64,000 nucleotides of DNA from Sulfitobacter sp. S190 (GTDB lineage Bacteria > Pseudomonadota > Alphaproteobacteria > Rhodobacterales > Rhodobacteraceae): the NCBI RefSeq assembly GCF_025141935.1, contig NZ_CP081120.1, positions 310,001 to 374,000 on the forward strand. Reading direction: 5' to 3'. Position 1 is the first letter of the stretch. Each line of letters opens with the position of its first letter. Below the pieces are notes generated by a model. It worked only from the letters and a program-made list of their open reading frames with translations. It searched no databases and had not been told where the DNA came from. This document shows positions 35,275 to 45,754 of the stretch, one piece after another. A program made the position numbers and the translations under genes.

Positions 35275-36354
35275 TTGTGTGCGGGGCATGCGCAGCGTGA
35301 ATATCGTCTGCGCGTCATCCGAATGCACCGACAGGTTGCCACCGTGACCGCGCGCGATCTGTTGCGCGATGTAGAGACCGAGGCCCAGACCGTTTTGTGA
35401 ATCGCGGGCGTCCGCGCGGGTGAAGGGTTCGAAAAGCATCTTTTGGGTGCTTTCGGGAATTTTCGCGCCGGCATTTGCCACCGCATACACCAAATCCCCG
35501 CCGTCGTCGTGTGCGGTTATCTGGATGGGCTGGTCCTTTTGGCCGTGAAAGGCGGCGTTGGCCAAGAGGTTGGATACAAGCTGCGATATCCGGTCGGGAT
35601 CGCAGGTGACCGGATCGCAGAATGCGTAGGTTTCGACAAAACTCGCATCCGGGTGGGCGAGACGGATTTCCTGTGTGATTTGCTCCAGGACCGGCCGAAG
35701 CGCGACACCGGCCTGCAAATCGACACCGATGTTCCCGCCGAGTTGCGCCCGTGCGAAATCCATCACGTCGGTGATGAGCGCAGACATGCGATCTACGGAC
35801 TGTTGCGCAAGGTCGATCAGCTGTGCGGATTGCGCGGTTTGCTTTTCCCTGCCGAGCAGCCGCAATGCAGAGCCAACCGCGGCGACAGGGTTGCGCAGAT
35901 CGTGGCCGAGCACCGCGATAAACCGGTCGCGGAACCGCGCTTCCTTTTCCTGCTGTTCCAACTGGATCGCATTTTGTTTTTCTTCGGTCACATCGCGACC
36001 GATACAAAAGAACGCATTTCCGTCCGGCACGGCATTCCACGATATCCAGCGGTAGCTGCCATCGGAATGGCGGAAACGGTTTTCGTACCGGATAATCGGC
36101 TGTCCCTTTTTGATTTGCGCATAGCGTTCTGCCGAAGAGCCGAGATCATCGGGGTGCAGAAAATCAGTAAAGGGTCTACTCTCGATGTCCCGCTGGCTGA
36201 TGCCGAGCACTGTTTGCCACGCGGGGTTCGTCCGGATGAACTGACTGTCGGCACCCAGAATGCCCAAAAGGTCAGGAATGACCTTCCACGTATGGCTATC
36301 GGTATCGAACGAGGTGTGGAGCACGGCAATTCCAAGAAGACTGTGAGCTGTCAA
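35266..36354 (-). CDS. PAS-domain sensor histidine kinase, soluble, orphan
   Basis: 362 residues. A PAS domain (~30-130, with YENRFRHSDGSYRWISWNAV and a PAC-like IGRDVTEEK) is followed by a HisKA domain whose phospho-acceptor His lies in FIAVLGHDLRNPVAA. The HATPase domain has NLLANAAFHG and the GLGLGLYIAQQIARGHGG G-box. No membrane helix is seen, so it senses a cytoplasmic signal. No response regulator gene is adjacent. The start is uncertain: TTG 36354 is the first usable codon after an in-frame stop, and no strong ribosome site is visible. Confidence 0.87.
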   Translation of the reverse strand: MTAHSLLGIAVLHTSFDTDSHTWKVIPDLLGILGADSQFIRTNPAWQTVLGISQRDIESRPFTDFLHPDDLGSSAERYAQIKKGQPIIRYENRFRHSDGSYRWISWNAVPDGNAFFCIGRDVTEEKQNAIQLEQQEKEARFRDRFIAVLGHDLRNPVAAVGSALRLLGREKQTAQSAQLIDLAQQSVDRMSALITDVMDFARAQLGGNIGVDLQAGVALRPVLEQITQEIRLAHPDASFVETYAFCDPVTCDPDRISQLVSNLLANAAFHGQKDQPIQITAHDDGGDLVYAVANAGAKIPESTQKMLFEPFTRADARDSQNGLGLGLYIAQQIARGHGGNLSVHSDDAQTIFTLRMPRTQSL

Positions 36355-36525
36355 CCAACGCCCACCCTGATGAGAGATAGCTGCTCTGACGCGATTTCAA
36401 GCCTGAGCAGATACAAACAAGAGCGGCGCTTTGACTAAGGGCGTTGCCTGCCGCCAAGCTCGGGCGTTTCTGTCGTGGGAAGGGCACATTGATTAGACCT
36501 CATCTGACCATCGTACGCGTAGGAC

Positions 36526-36558
36526 AAAAAAACACCGGCATCAAACATGATGCCGGTG
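36526..36558 (-). terminator. Rho-independent terminator of the LysR gene
   Basis: CACCGGCATC (36533-36542) pairs perfectly with GATGCCGGTG (36549-36558). In the leftward direction the stem is followed by seven T (A-run 36526-36532 on the plus strand), 37 bases after the LysR stop. Confidence 0.92.
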
Positions 36559-36594
36559 CAAGTATCACCGAGGGGAGATGGTGTTTCGTTTGGT

Positions 36595-37500
36595 TTACCA
36601 GTCGCTTGGGCCTTTTTCGGCAAAAGCGTTGACCAGAAAATCGATGAATGCGCGGACCTTGGGCTGGGTAAACCGGCCGGGAGGGTACACCGCATAGATG
36701 CCTTGGGTTTCCTGTGGGAGTTCGGGAATGGCATCCATTACGAGGCCTTTTTCCATCGCTTCCGCATAAAGAAAGCTGGGCAGGTAGGCGATGCCAAGGC
36801 CGGAAATCGCGGCATTGAGCAGCGATTGCCCGTCGTTCACAGACAACCAACCTGCGGTCCGCACCTGACGCTTTTCGCCCGACGGGGCGGTCAGCTTCCA
36901 GACGTTGCCGGACGACTGGTTGGAATAGTGGAGGAGTTTGTGATCGTTGAGATCGTCAATCTTTTCGGGACGGCCATACTGCTCGAAATACGAGGGTGAG
37001 GCGATCATGCGCTTTGTTGTTTCTGTCAACTTGCGGGCGCGCAGGGTGCTGTCTTCAAGCTCTCCGATGCGAACGGCCATGTCGAACCCTTCGGAGATCA
37101 GCTCAACATAGCGATTGTTGAGCACCATATTCACCGTGATATCCGGGAAGTCGGACAGGAATTCCGACAAGACCGGCGACAGGTGGTTTACGCCAAAATC
37201 CGTGGCGACCGAAATGCGCAGCAACCCGGAAGGGGCAGATTGCATCGACGTCACAAGTGCATCCGCTTCGCCAGCGTCATTCAGGACGCGCCGGGCGCGG
37301 TCATAGTAGGCCAGACCGATTTCTGTCGGGCTAACTCGGCGTGTCGTGCGGTTCAGCAGGCGGGCACCCAATCGCGCCTCCAGCGATGATACATGTTTGG
37401 AGACTGCGGACTTGGAAATGCCCATCTTTTTCGCGGCGTCCGTAAACCCGCCCTGATCCACCACAGTGGCGAATGCTTCCATTTCTGTCAGGCGGTCCAT
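36595..37500 (-). CDS. LysR-family transcriptional regulator
   Basis: 301 residues, normal LTTR length. The N-terminal helix-turn-helix is MDRLTEMEAFATVVDQGGFTDAAKKMGISKSAVSKHVSSLE; the remainder is the periplasmic-binding-like effector domain (LLRISVATDFGVNHLSPVLSEFL). The helix-turn-helix resembles the subgroup with SAVSKHVSSLEARLGARLLNRTTR. The nearest divergent gene is ppk2, 214 bases away, and is a possible but untested target. Confidence 0.92.
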   Translation of the reverse strand: MDRLTEMEAFATVVDQGGFTDAAKKMGISKSAVSKHVSSLEARLGARLLNRTTRRVSPTEIGLAYYDRARRVLNDAGEADALVTSMQSAPSGLLRISVATDFGVNHLSPVLSEFLSDFPDITVNMVLNNRYVELISEGFDMAVRIGELEDSTLRARKLTETTKRMIASPSYFEQYGRPEKIDDLNDHKLLHYSNQSSGNVWKLTAPSGEKRQVRTAGWLSVNDGQSLLNAAISGLGIAYLPSFLYAEAMEKGLVMDAIPELPQETQGIYAVYPPGRFTQPKVRAFIDFLVNAFAEKGPSDW

Positions 37501-37714
37501 GTCCCATTCCCTTCGTTTATGCTTCGAAGGCTGTGTATGCGGACCAATCTAGGCGAGATCGGGGCGCGGGTGAGACAGTAGCAAGGTAATTGTGCGCATC
37601 GTTGATCAGGCGGAAACATCTGAACGCTGTGTTTCCCGCTCCGTGTTGATCTGGGTCAAAGCGCATGGGCGGGGCTTGCGCCAAGTTTCTTCAGGAAAAA
37701 GACAGGAGGTGGGT

Positions 37715-38605
37715 ATGAAGACGTCAGATATTCCCGAGATACCAAAGGGCGACACTGAACGCGGCGCTGCGATCATCGGATTTGAACAGGGCGAGTACCC
37801 CTACAAGACAAAACTCGGCCGCTCCGCGTACGAAGCCGAAAAGGCCGCTCTTCAGGTCGAGCTGTTGAAGGTCCAGCACTGGGTGCAGGATACCGGTCAG
37901 CGGTTTGTGATGCTGTTTGAGGGGCGCGATGCGGCGGGCAAGGGAGGAACAATCAAGCGTTTCACCGAACACCTGAACCCGCGCAGTGCCCGTGTTGTCG
38001 CGCTCAATAAACCCACGGACGAAGAGCGCGGCCAGTGGTTTTTTCAGCGCTACATCAAACATCTTCCAACGGCGGGGGAGATCGTTCTGTACGACCGGTC
38101 ATGGTACAATCGTGCCGGGGTGGAAAGGGTGATGAGCTTTTGCGAACCTGCCGAGTATCTCGAGTTCATGCGCCAAACGCCCGAGTTCGAACGCATGCTG
38201 ACCCGCAGTGGCACGCGGCTGTTCAAGTACTGGTTTTCGGTTACCCGCGCGGAACAGGCGCGGCGGTTCAAGTCACGTGAGACCGATCCGTTGAAGCGCT
38301 GGAAACTGTCGCCCATCGACCGCGCATCGTTGGACAAATGGGATGACTACACCGAAGCGAAAGAGGCGATGTTCTTTTACACCGATACAGCCGATGCGCC
38401 CTGGACGGTCATCCGTTCAAACGACAAAAAGCGCGCGCGGTTGAATTGCATGCGCCACTTCTTGTCCCAACTGGATTACCCCGACAAGGACAGCGCAGTA
38501 GCCACCGCCCCTGATCCACTGATCGTGCATCACGCCGACGCGGTTCTGAAAACCACGGACCACATCCTTGCATCCTCGCTTCACCCCAAAAGCCGCAAAG
38601 GCTGA
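37715..38605 (+). CDS. ppk2: Polyphosphate kinase 2
   Basis: 296 residues, starting at ATG 37715 after CAGGAGGT (the frame extends upstream without a better start). P-loop kinase of the PPK2 family: Walker A FEGRDAAGKGGTIKRF, then LPTAGEIVLYDRSWYNRAGVERVMSF, and the lid-region arginines. It phosphorylates nucleoside diphosphates with polyphosphate, or runs in reverse. Length and motifs fit class I PPK2, single domain. The DUF465 gene follows after 17 bases. Confidence 0.93.
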   Translation: MKTSDIPEIPKGDTERGAAIIGFEQGEYPYKTKLGRSAYEAEKAALQVELLKVQHWVQDTGQRFVMLFEGRDAAGKGGTIKRFTEHLNPRSARVVALNKPTDEERGQWFFQRYIKHLPTAGEIVLYDRSWYNRAGVERVMSFCEPAEYLEFMRQTPEFERMLTRSGTRLFKYWFSVTRAEQARRFKSRETDPLKRWKLSPIDRASLDKWDDYTEAKEAMFFYTDTADAPWTVIRSNDKKRARLNCMRHFLSQLDYPDKDSAVATAPDPLIVHHADAVLKTTDHILASSLHPKSRKG

Positions 38606-38622
38606 CCCCTAGGAGATTTTGA

Positions 38623-38862
38623 ATGAGCCACACGCCACACGAACTTGCTGCCGACTTTCCCGAACATGCAGAGGCCATCAGCGCACGCCGGCAGTCGGAT
38701 GCGCATTTCGCCAAGCTTGCCGATGAATATCATACCCTGAACCGGGAGGTGCATCGTGCCGAAACCGATGTAGTACCTGTCAGTGACGAGCGGATGAATG
38801 AAATGCGCAAGCAGCGCATGGCCCTGAAAGATACGCTTTACGGATTGCTCACTAAGGGGTGA
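38623..38862 (+). CDS. DUF465 (YdcH-like) small protein
   Basis: 79 residues, one long helical hairpin with the conserved HFAKLADEYHTLNREVHRAE pattern of YdcH/DUF465 and a final KQRMALKDTLYGLL. The function is unknown; the family is common in alphaproteobacteria. An AGGAG sequence precedes the start, and the gene likely shares a transcript with ppk2. Confidence 0.88.
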   Translation: MSHTPHELAADFPEHAEAISARRQSDAHFAKLADEYHTLNREVHRAETDVVPVSDERMNEMRKQRMALKDTLYGLLTKG

Positions 38863-38872
38863 GAGGCGAGTG

Positions 38873-38900
38873 GCCCTCCCGCGCTGTGCTCGGGGAGGGC
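38873..38900. terminator. Possible hairpin terminator between DUF465 and fadH
   Basis: GCCCTCCC (38873-38880) pairs with GGGAGGGC (38893-38900) around a 12-base loop. The following T-run is weak. It lies between convergent genes and may act on the ppk2-DUF465 transcript. Confidence 0.5.
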
Positions 38901-38906
38901 TATTCG

Positions 38907-40979
<2,073 letters not shown>

Positions 40980-41022
40980 TCAGCGTGGCTTGTCACGAAG
41001 AACGCGGCGTCAGGGAAGAACA

Positions 41023-41490
41023 GTGCAGATCAGACGGGCAAACGCAAAGGATTATACTGGATTGGGCCAAGTCATGTATGACGCGATACATGCAGAACCG
41101 AGCCCCTACACCGAGGCAGAGCGGCGGGCATGGCTTGCCAAACCGCCAGCGGCTGCCGAATGGCATGCAAGGTTGGCACGACAATCTGTTTGGTATGCAT
41201 CGGACGCCGAGGGCCCCGCTGGATTTATGACGCTGGAAGGCAGCTATCTTGATTTTGCATATGTTGTCGCACGGGGGCGGGGGACCGGTGTGTTCCGCGC
41301 ATTATATCGCTGTGTAGAAGACCACGCCCGGCGCGGCGGTCAACCGGCAATCCGCACCCACGCCAGCCTTATGGCACAGCCCGCTTTTGCCGCCGTCGGC
41401 TTTGCGGTACTCAGGCACGAAGCGGTGCCACGCGCGGGTCAATTCCTGCGCCGTGCCGAAATGGAAAAGAAACTGGAGCCAGCCCCGTGA
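41023..41490 (+). CDS. GNAT-family N-acetyltransferase
   Basis: 155 residues with a GTG start at 41023 preceded by GGGAAGA; an ATG further upstream would add a poorly conserved basic leader. Reads [23 protein letters not shown] at the start, and the acetyl-CoA loop is [25 protein letters not shown], with GFAVLRHEA near the end. The substrate is unknown. Overlaps rppH by four bases. Confidence 0.85.
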   Translation: MQIRRANAKDYTGLGQVMYDAIHAEPSPYTEAERRAWLAKPPAAAEWHARLARQSVWYASDAEGPAGFMTLEGSYLDFAYVVARGRGTGVFRALYRCVEDHARRGGQPAIRTHASLMAQPAFAAVGFAVLRHEAVPRAGQFLRRAEMEKKLEPAP

Positions 41491-41969
41491 CCCCCGAAGA
41501 GATTGAAAAACTGCCCTACCGGCCCTGTGTCGGGATAATGGTCGCCAATGCCGACGGACATGTGTTTGTCGGCCAGCGGGTTGATCGCGACTACGACGCC
41601 TGGCAGATGCCGCAAGGCGGGGTAGACAAGGGAGAGGCCCCGCGCGACGCCGCGCTGCGCGAGTTGGAAGAAGAAACGGGCATCACCCGTGACCTGGTCA
41701 CAATCGAAGCCGAAAGCGCTGATTGGCTGCCCTATGAACTGCCCCATGACCTTGTCCCGAAGCTGTGGAAGGGCAAATACCGCGGGCAGAAACAGAAATG
41801 GTTCCTGCTGCGCTTTCACGGAAGCGATGCACAGGTGAACATCCAGACACAGGAGCCCGAATTTGCATCATGGAAATGGATGGCCGCGGCAGAAATGCTG
41901 GATGGAATCGTCCCGTTCAAACGCGAAGTCTATGTGCGTGTCGTCGAAACGTTCAAGGACGCATTGTGA
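41487..41969 (+). CDS. rppH: RNA pyrophosphohydrolase
   Basis: 160 residues with the Nudix box [23 protein letters not shown] preceded by DAWQMPQGG, the bacterial RppH signature. It removes pyrophosphate from the 5' end of triphosphorylated mRNA and so starts decay. KWFLLRFHG and EFASWKWM follow as expected. Short N-terminus [11 protein letters not shown] fits the family. Overlaps the previous gene (ATGA) and the next gene (TGATG). Confidence 0.95.
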   Translation: MTPEEIEKLPYRPCVGIMVANADGHVFVGQRVDRDYDAWQMPQGGVDKGEAPRDAALRELEEETGITRDLVTIEAESADWLPYELPHDLVPKLWKGKYRGQKQKWFLLRFHGSDAQVNIQTQEPEFASWKWMAAAEMLDGIVPFKREVYVRVVETFKDAL

Positions 41970-42460
41970 TGTGGCGGTCTGCTCTGACGGTTCTGGTCGC
42001 CGGCTTTCCCCTGCCGGCGCTGGCGCTGTCATGCATGCCATACTCGGTGGAAAATGCCTTTCTCGATGCGCAGGCATCCAAGGCGCAGTTTGTTGTCGTC
42101 CGCGGGATGCTGGATTTCGACGAAAGCCTGCTGCCCCGTGTCGATTGGGATAACCAGAGCGCGACACCGCCGCTCACCACGCTCGAGGCAGAGTTGATTG
42201 GCACATCGCTGACAAATGCGGGGTTCTCGCTGCCGTTCGACCGGCGGGTCACGCTCGAAATTGCGTGTTTCGGTCCATGGTGTGCGAGCGCCGAAAAAGG
42301 AACGGAAATGCTCGCGTTCGTAGAGCTCGGCGCCGATGGACCAGTCGTGGCGACCAACCCGTGTGGCGGGTATCTTTTCGGTCGCGCAACCGACGCGATG
42401 TTCAAAACGGTAGAGAGATGCATGAGTGGCGGCGAATGCAGCCCGATGGCTCTCAAATAA
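41969..42460 (+). CDS. Hypothetical secreted cysteine-containing protein
   Basis: 163 residues, start overlapping the rppH stop by one base. A signal peptide ends at about ALAL-SCMPY, and six Cys remain (CMPY, ACFGPWC, NPCGGY, RCMSGGEC), an even number compatible with disulfides in the periplasm. The pattern of a central TLEAELIGTSL and VTLEIACFGPWC segment suggests a small beta-sandwich. I do not recognise a family. The end overlaps the convergent acetyltransferase gene by 8 bases. Confidence 0.75.
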   Translation: MWRSALTVLVAGFPLPALALSCMPYSVENAFLDAQASKAQFVVVRGMLDFDESLLPRVDWDNQSATPPLTTLEAELIGTSLTNAGFSLPFDRRVTLEIACFGPWCASAEKGTEMLAFVELGADGPVVATNPCGGYLFGRATDAMFKTVERCMSGGECSPMALK

Positions 42461-43043
42461 TCGGGATCCACGCAGCCGCTTCGCGCGGAAGAACGCCAGT
42501 GACACGCGGATCGTCGGCAACTTCGACCTGCCGCCGATACGGGGTGAACCCCGACCGGATGTAGAAGTTCACCGCCTGCGGGCTGTCGATGGTGCAGGTA
42601 TGGACGTGGAAACGCTCAATGTCGTTGCTCCACGCCAGATCAATTGCCTGGTTCATCAAAAAACGGCCTGAGCCCGATCCGATCAGCTTGGGCGTCAGAC
42701 CGAAGTACGCCAGTTCGCACTCTGCGTCCTGACGAAAGTCCAGCTCGAGCAGTGCCTCGTCCTGACCGTCGCGCGACAGTGTGTAGAATGCGACCTTGGG
42801 ATCATTCAGTATCTCGGTCAGTGCCGCGTCGTCGAGGACCATGCGCCCGAACCACAGCCATTCCAGCGACCCCACCCGCATGAACACGTCGCGGTACCAT
42901 TCGAGCGTGGGGGACACTTTGCGAAACGCTACACCCTGCGGCAACGACATCGGCGTCACGTCGGGCTTCGCGTGCATTTCCAGATGGGTCACCACCATCG
43001 CAAGCTTGCCCTCGGCGACGTCGTGAAACCCATCCGCCAACAT
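42453..43043 (-). CDS. GNAT-family N-acetyltransferase
   Basis: 196 residues, ATG 43043 overlapping the adenosine kinase stop by one base (TGATG), so the two are translationally coupled. GNAT core: LLELDFRQDAECELAYFGLTPKLIGSGSGRFLMNQAIDLAW, followed by HTCTIDSPQAVNFYIRSGFTPYRRQ. The N-terminal third (DGFHDVAEGKLAMVVTHLEM) is a strand-helix segment common to a group of roseobacter acetyltransferases. The acceptor is unknown. Confidence 0.87.
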   Translation of the reverse strand: MLADGFHDVAEGKLAMVVTHLEMHAKPDVTPMSLPQGVAFRKVSPTLEWYRDVFMRVGSLEWLWFGRMVLDDAALTEILNDPKVAFYTLSRDGQDEALLELDFRQDAECELAYFGLTPKLIGSGSGRFLMNQAIDLAWSNDIERFHVHTCTIDSPQAVNFYIRSGFTPYRRQVEVADDPRVTGVLPREAAAWIPII

Positions 43044-44035
43044 CACAGCAGCCCCAGCGTTTTGAATTCCGCCATCATGTCCTTTTGCGGGCGCGGGCCG
43101 ACGTGGCTGATGACTTCGGTGGCACACAGGTTGCCCATGCGCGCGCATGTCTCGAGGCTCTGGCCCGTTGCCAGACCATAGAGGAAGCCGGCCGCAAACT
43201 GGTCACCCGCGCCGGTCGCATCGACAGGAACAACCCGTTCGGGGGCCGGCACATCAACGCGCTCCGCACCCTGAATGACTGTCACGCCGTCGCCGCCACG
43301 GGTACAGACCATCGTGGGACACATCGCGGCGGTTTTCGCCATCGCGGTTTCCAGATCTTCAGTCTCAAACAGCGATTTGATCTCGAGTTCATTGCCGATG
43401 ACGAAGTCGAGTTCATGCTCGATCATTTGCAGGAAATCGGCGCGGTGACGCTCCACGCAAAACGGATCGGAAATGGCAATACCCGCCTTGCCACCCCCCG
43501 CTTTGGCGGATCGTGCGGCCTCGCGGAATGCGGTTTTTCCTTCGTCACGGTCGAACAGATACCCTTCGAGCAGCATGATCTTCGCGTTGCCGGTGACCTC
43601 CTGCGGCACGTCCCGCGAACTCAGGCCGGTCGAGATGCCGAGATACGTGTTCAGCGAGCGTTCCCCGTCGGGTGTCACGAAAATCATGCAACGCGAGGTT
43701 GGCAGCTCCCCGTCCGGCACAGGTGCGTTTACGAAATCGATGCCGTTGTCGATCATCGCATCGGCGTAGAAGTTGCCTAGCGTATCATCCCGCACCCGCC
43801 CGATGAACGCGGTTTGCAGGCCCAGCGCACCCACACCGGCAATCGTGTTCGCCACAGCGCCGCCGGGCGTCTGCAACCGGTCTTTCATCGAGCCGTACAG
43901 CACTTCGGCGCGATCCTGCTCGATCAGCTGCATAATGCCTTTTTCGATACCCATATGCCCGAGAAAGCTGTCGTCGGCGTGGGTAATGACATCGACAACG
44001 GCGTTACCGATGCCAACCAGATCGTAGGTTTTCAT
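43043..44035 (-). CDS. PfkB-family adenosine kinase
   Basis: 330 residues starting at ATG 44035, which overlaps the nth stop by four bases. Ribokinase-fold: MKTYDLVGIGNAVVDVITHADD, LQTPGGAVANTIAGVGALG (substrate lid), and the catalytic VDATGAGDQFAAGFLYG motif with its Asp base. Adenosine kinases of Rhodobacterales share this N-terminus. It would salvage adenosine to AMP. It is the middle gene of an nth-adoK-GNAT operon. Confidence 0.88.
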   Translation of the reverse strand: MKTYDLVGIGNAVVDVITHADDSFLGHMGIEKGIMQLIEQDRAEVLYGSMKDRLQTPGGAVANTIAGVGALGLQTAFIGRVRDDTLGNFYADAMIDNGIDFVNAPVPDGELPTSRCMIFVTPDGERSLNTYLGISTGLSSRDVPQEVTGNAKIMLLEGYLFDRDEGKTAFREAARSAKAGGGKAGIAISDPFCVERHRADFLQMIEHELDFVIGNELEIKSLFETEDLETAMAKTAAMCPTMVCTRGGDGVTVIQGAERVDVPAPERVVPVDATGAGDQFAAGFLYGLATGQSLETCARMGNLCATEVISHVGPRPQKDMMAEFKTLGLL

Positions 44036-44685
44036 TCTGTCTTGTCCTTGTATTCGCATAGATCGCGGATGATGCAGGTCCTGCATTGCGGCTTGCGTGC
44101 CTTGCAGTGATAGCGCCCGTGCAGGATCAGCCAATGGTGGGCATGAAGCTGATAATCCGCGGGGATATGATCTTCGATGGCGCGTTCCACCGCCTCGACG
44201 GTCTTGCCCGGTGCGATACCGGTACGGTTGCCAACCCGAAAGATGTGGGTGTCGACCGCCTGTGCGGGTTGTTGCCACCACATGTTCAGCACCACATTGG
44301 CCGTCTTGCGGCCCACACCCGGCAGTGACTGGAGCGCGGCGCGCGAATTGGGTACTTCGCCTGCGTAGTCGTCCACGAGGATCTGGCTCAGCTTCATGAC
44401 GTTCTTCGCCTTCTGACGAAAAAGCCCGATCGTCTTGATGTGCTCGGTGAGCCCATCGAGACCCAGATCAAGCATCTTTTGGGGGGTGTCCGCGATCTGG
44501 AACAGCGCGCGCGTCGCCTTGTTCACCCCTGCATCGGTCGCTTGTGCCGACAAAGCCACAGCGACAACCAGAGTGTAGACGTTCACGTGCTCCAACTCGC
44601 CCTTCGGCTCGGGTTCGGCTGCGTGGAACCGCTGCATCATGGCGCGGATGGTGTGATAGTCGAGCTGTTTCGCGGGCTTTGTCAT
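44032..44685 (-). CDS. nth: Endonuclease III
   Basis: 217 residues, start at ATG 44685. Helix-hairpin-helix glycosylase: LPGVGRKTANVVLNM with the catalytic Lys, DTHIFRVGNRTGI with the catalytic Asp, and the [4Fe-4S] loop C-x6-C-x2-C-x5-C in CKARKPQCRTCIIRDLC. It removes oxidised pyrimidines and cuts the abasic site. Divergent from the AraC-Ogt repair protein across 90 bases. Confidence 0.96.
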   Translation of the reverse strand: MTKPAKQLDYHTIRAMMQRFHAAEPEPKGELEHVNVYTLVVAVALSAQATDAGVNKATRALFQIADTPQKMLDLGLDGLTEHIKTIGLFRQKAKNVMKLSQILVDDYAGEVPNSRAALQSLPGVGRKTANVVLNMWWQQPAQAVDTHIFRVGNRTGIAPGKTVEAVERAIEDHIPADYQLHAHHWLILHGRYHCKARKPQCRTCIIRDLCEYKDKTE

Positions 44686-44775
44686 GGCGGTCGGTATGCG
44701 CGGAAATGCAAGAAGGGGCAAGCATTGCGCAGCTTTCGGGTCGCGCGGCGGGGCTTGCGTGCGTAATCTGGATGC

Positions 44776-45630
44776 ATGAAACACGAACGCCCCCGGGAAA
44801 ACAGCTATCACTACGGTGTCATGCGCCGCGCAATCGAAATGATCGACGCGGCGGATGAGCCTCTTTCACTCGATGATCTGGCCGCCCGGATGGGGATGAG
44901 CCCCGCGCATTTCCAGCGCCAGTTTTCTGCTTGGGTTGGCGTGTCGCCCAAGCGATTCCAGCAATATCTGACGTTGGGCCACGCCAAGGCATTGTTGCGT
45001 GACCGTTTCACGACGCTGGAGGCATCGCACGCGCTGGGCCTGTCGGGCAGCGGGCGTTTGCACGATCTGTTCGTGAGATGGGAAGCGATGAGTCCGGGGG
45101 ATTTTGCGAAGGGCGGTGAGGGGCTGCACATTCGCTATGTCTGGCGCGACACACCCTTTGGCGAGGCACTGGTTGCCGGTACGGATCGCGGCATCTGCGG
45201 GCTGGCCTTTGCCGCGGAAATGGGACGCGATGCAGCCTTTGCCGATGTGACATCGCGTTGGCCGGCTGCAACCTTCGGTGAAGGGGGTGACGACCTGCAT
45301 CAATGGGCCGATGCCGTCTTCTCCGGTCAGGGCGAAGCTACAGTCCAGCTGATTGGCGCGCCTTTCCAGATCAAGGTGTGGGAGGCGCTTTTGCGTGTCC
45401 CCTCGGGACAGGTCACCACATATTCCGAGATCGCACAGGCCATCGGATCACCGCGCGCGGTACGTGCCGTCGGAACAGCCGTTGGGCGCAATCCGGTCGG
45501 GTATCTGATCCCGTGCCACAGGGCGTTGCGCAAATCGGGCGGTTTGGGTGGCTACCACTGGGGGCTGCCGGTCAAGCGCGCGATCCTTGCCTATGAAAGC
45601 GCGCTGGCGGACAACCGCGTATCGCAATAG
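44776..45630 (+). CDS. AraC-type HTH / O6-methylguanine-DNA methyltransferase fusion
   Basis: 284 residues. An AraC-family helix-turn-helix part (~15-110: DDLAARMGMSPAHFQRQFSAWVGVSPKRFQQYLTLGHAK) is joined to a methylated-DNA-protein-cysteine methyltransferase domain (~120-275) with the active-site IPCHRAL. The N-terminal Ada domain that senses methyl phosphotriesters through a zinc-bound Cys is absent, so this is not a full Ada. It should repair O6-methylguanine; whether the HTH still regulates genes is unknown. Confidence 0.9.
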   Translation: MKHERPRENSYHYGVMRRAIEMIDAADEPLSLDDLAARMGMSPAHFQRQFSAWVGVSPKRFQQYLTLGHAKALLRDRFTTLEASHALGLSGSGRLHDLFVRWEAMSPGDFAKGGEGLHIRYVWRDTPFGEALVAGTDRGICGLAFAAEMGRDAAFADVTSRWPAATFGEGGDDLHQWADAVFSGQGEATVQLIGAPFQIKVWEALLRVPSGQVTTYSEIAQAIGSPRAVRAVGTAVGRNPVGYLIPCHRALRKSGGLGGYHWGLPVKRAILAYESALADNRVSQ

Positions 45631-45668
45631 GTGCGCGGGAAGACGCCGATTCCCCGTAAAGAAGCGTT

Positions 45669-45697
45669 TTGAAGTCGATCAATATCGCCTATATTGT
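45669..45697 (+). promoter_or_regulatory. Candidate sigma-70-type promoter for the OmpA lipoprotein gene
   Basis: TTGAAG (45669-45674) and TATTGT (45692-45697) are separated by 17 bases and each matches four of six consensus positions. They lie 58 bases upstream of the ATG at 45755, in a 124-base gap after an unrelated gene. Confidence 0.4.
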
Positions 45698-45754
45698 ACG
45701 CACACGAAGATGCCCTGCCCGAACGGGGCGCAACAACAGCAAGGCAGTAAAGCT

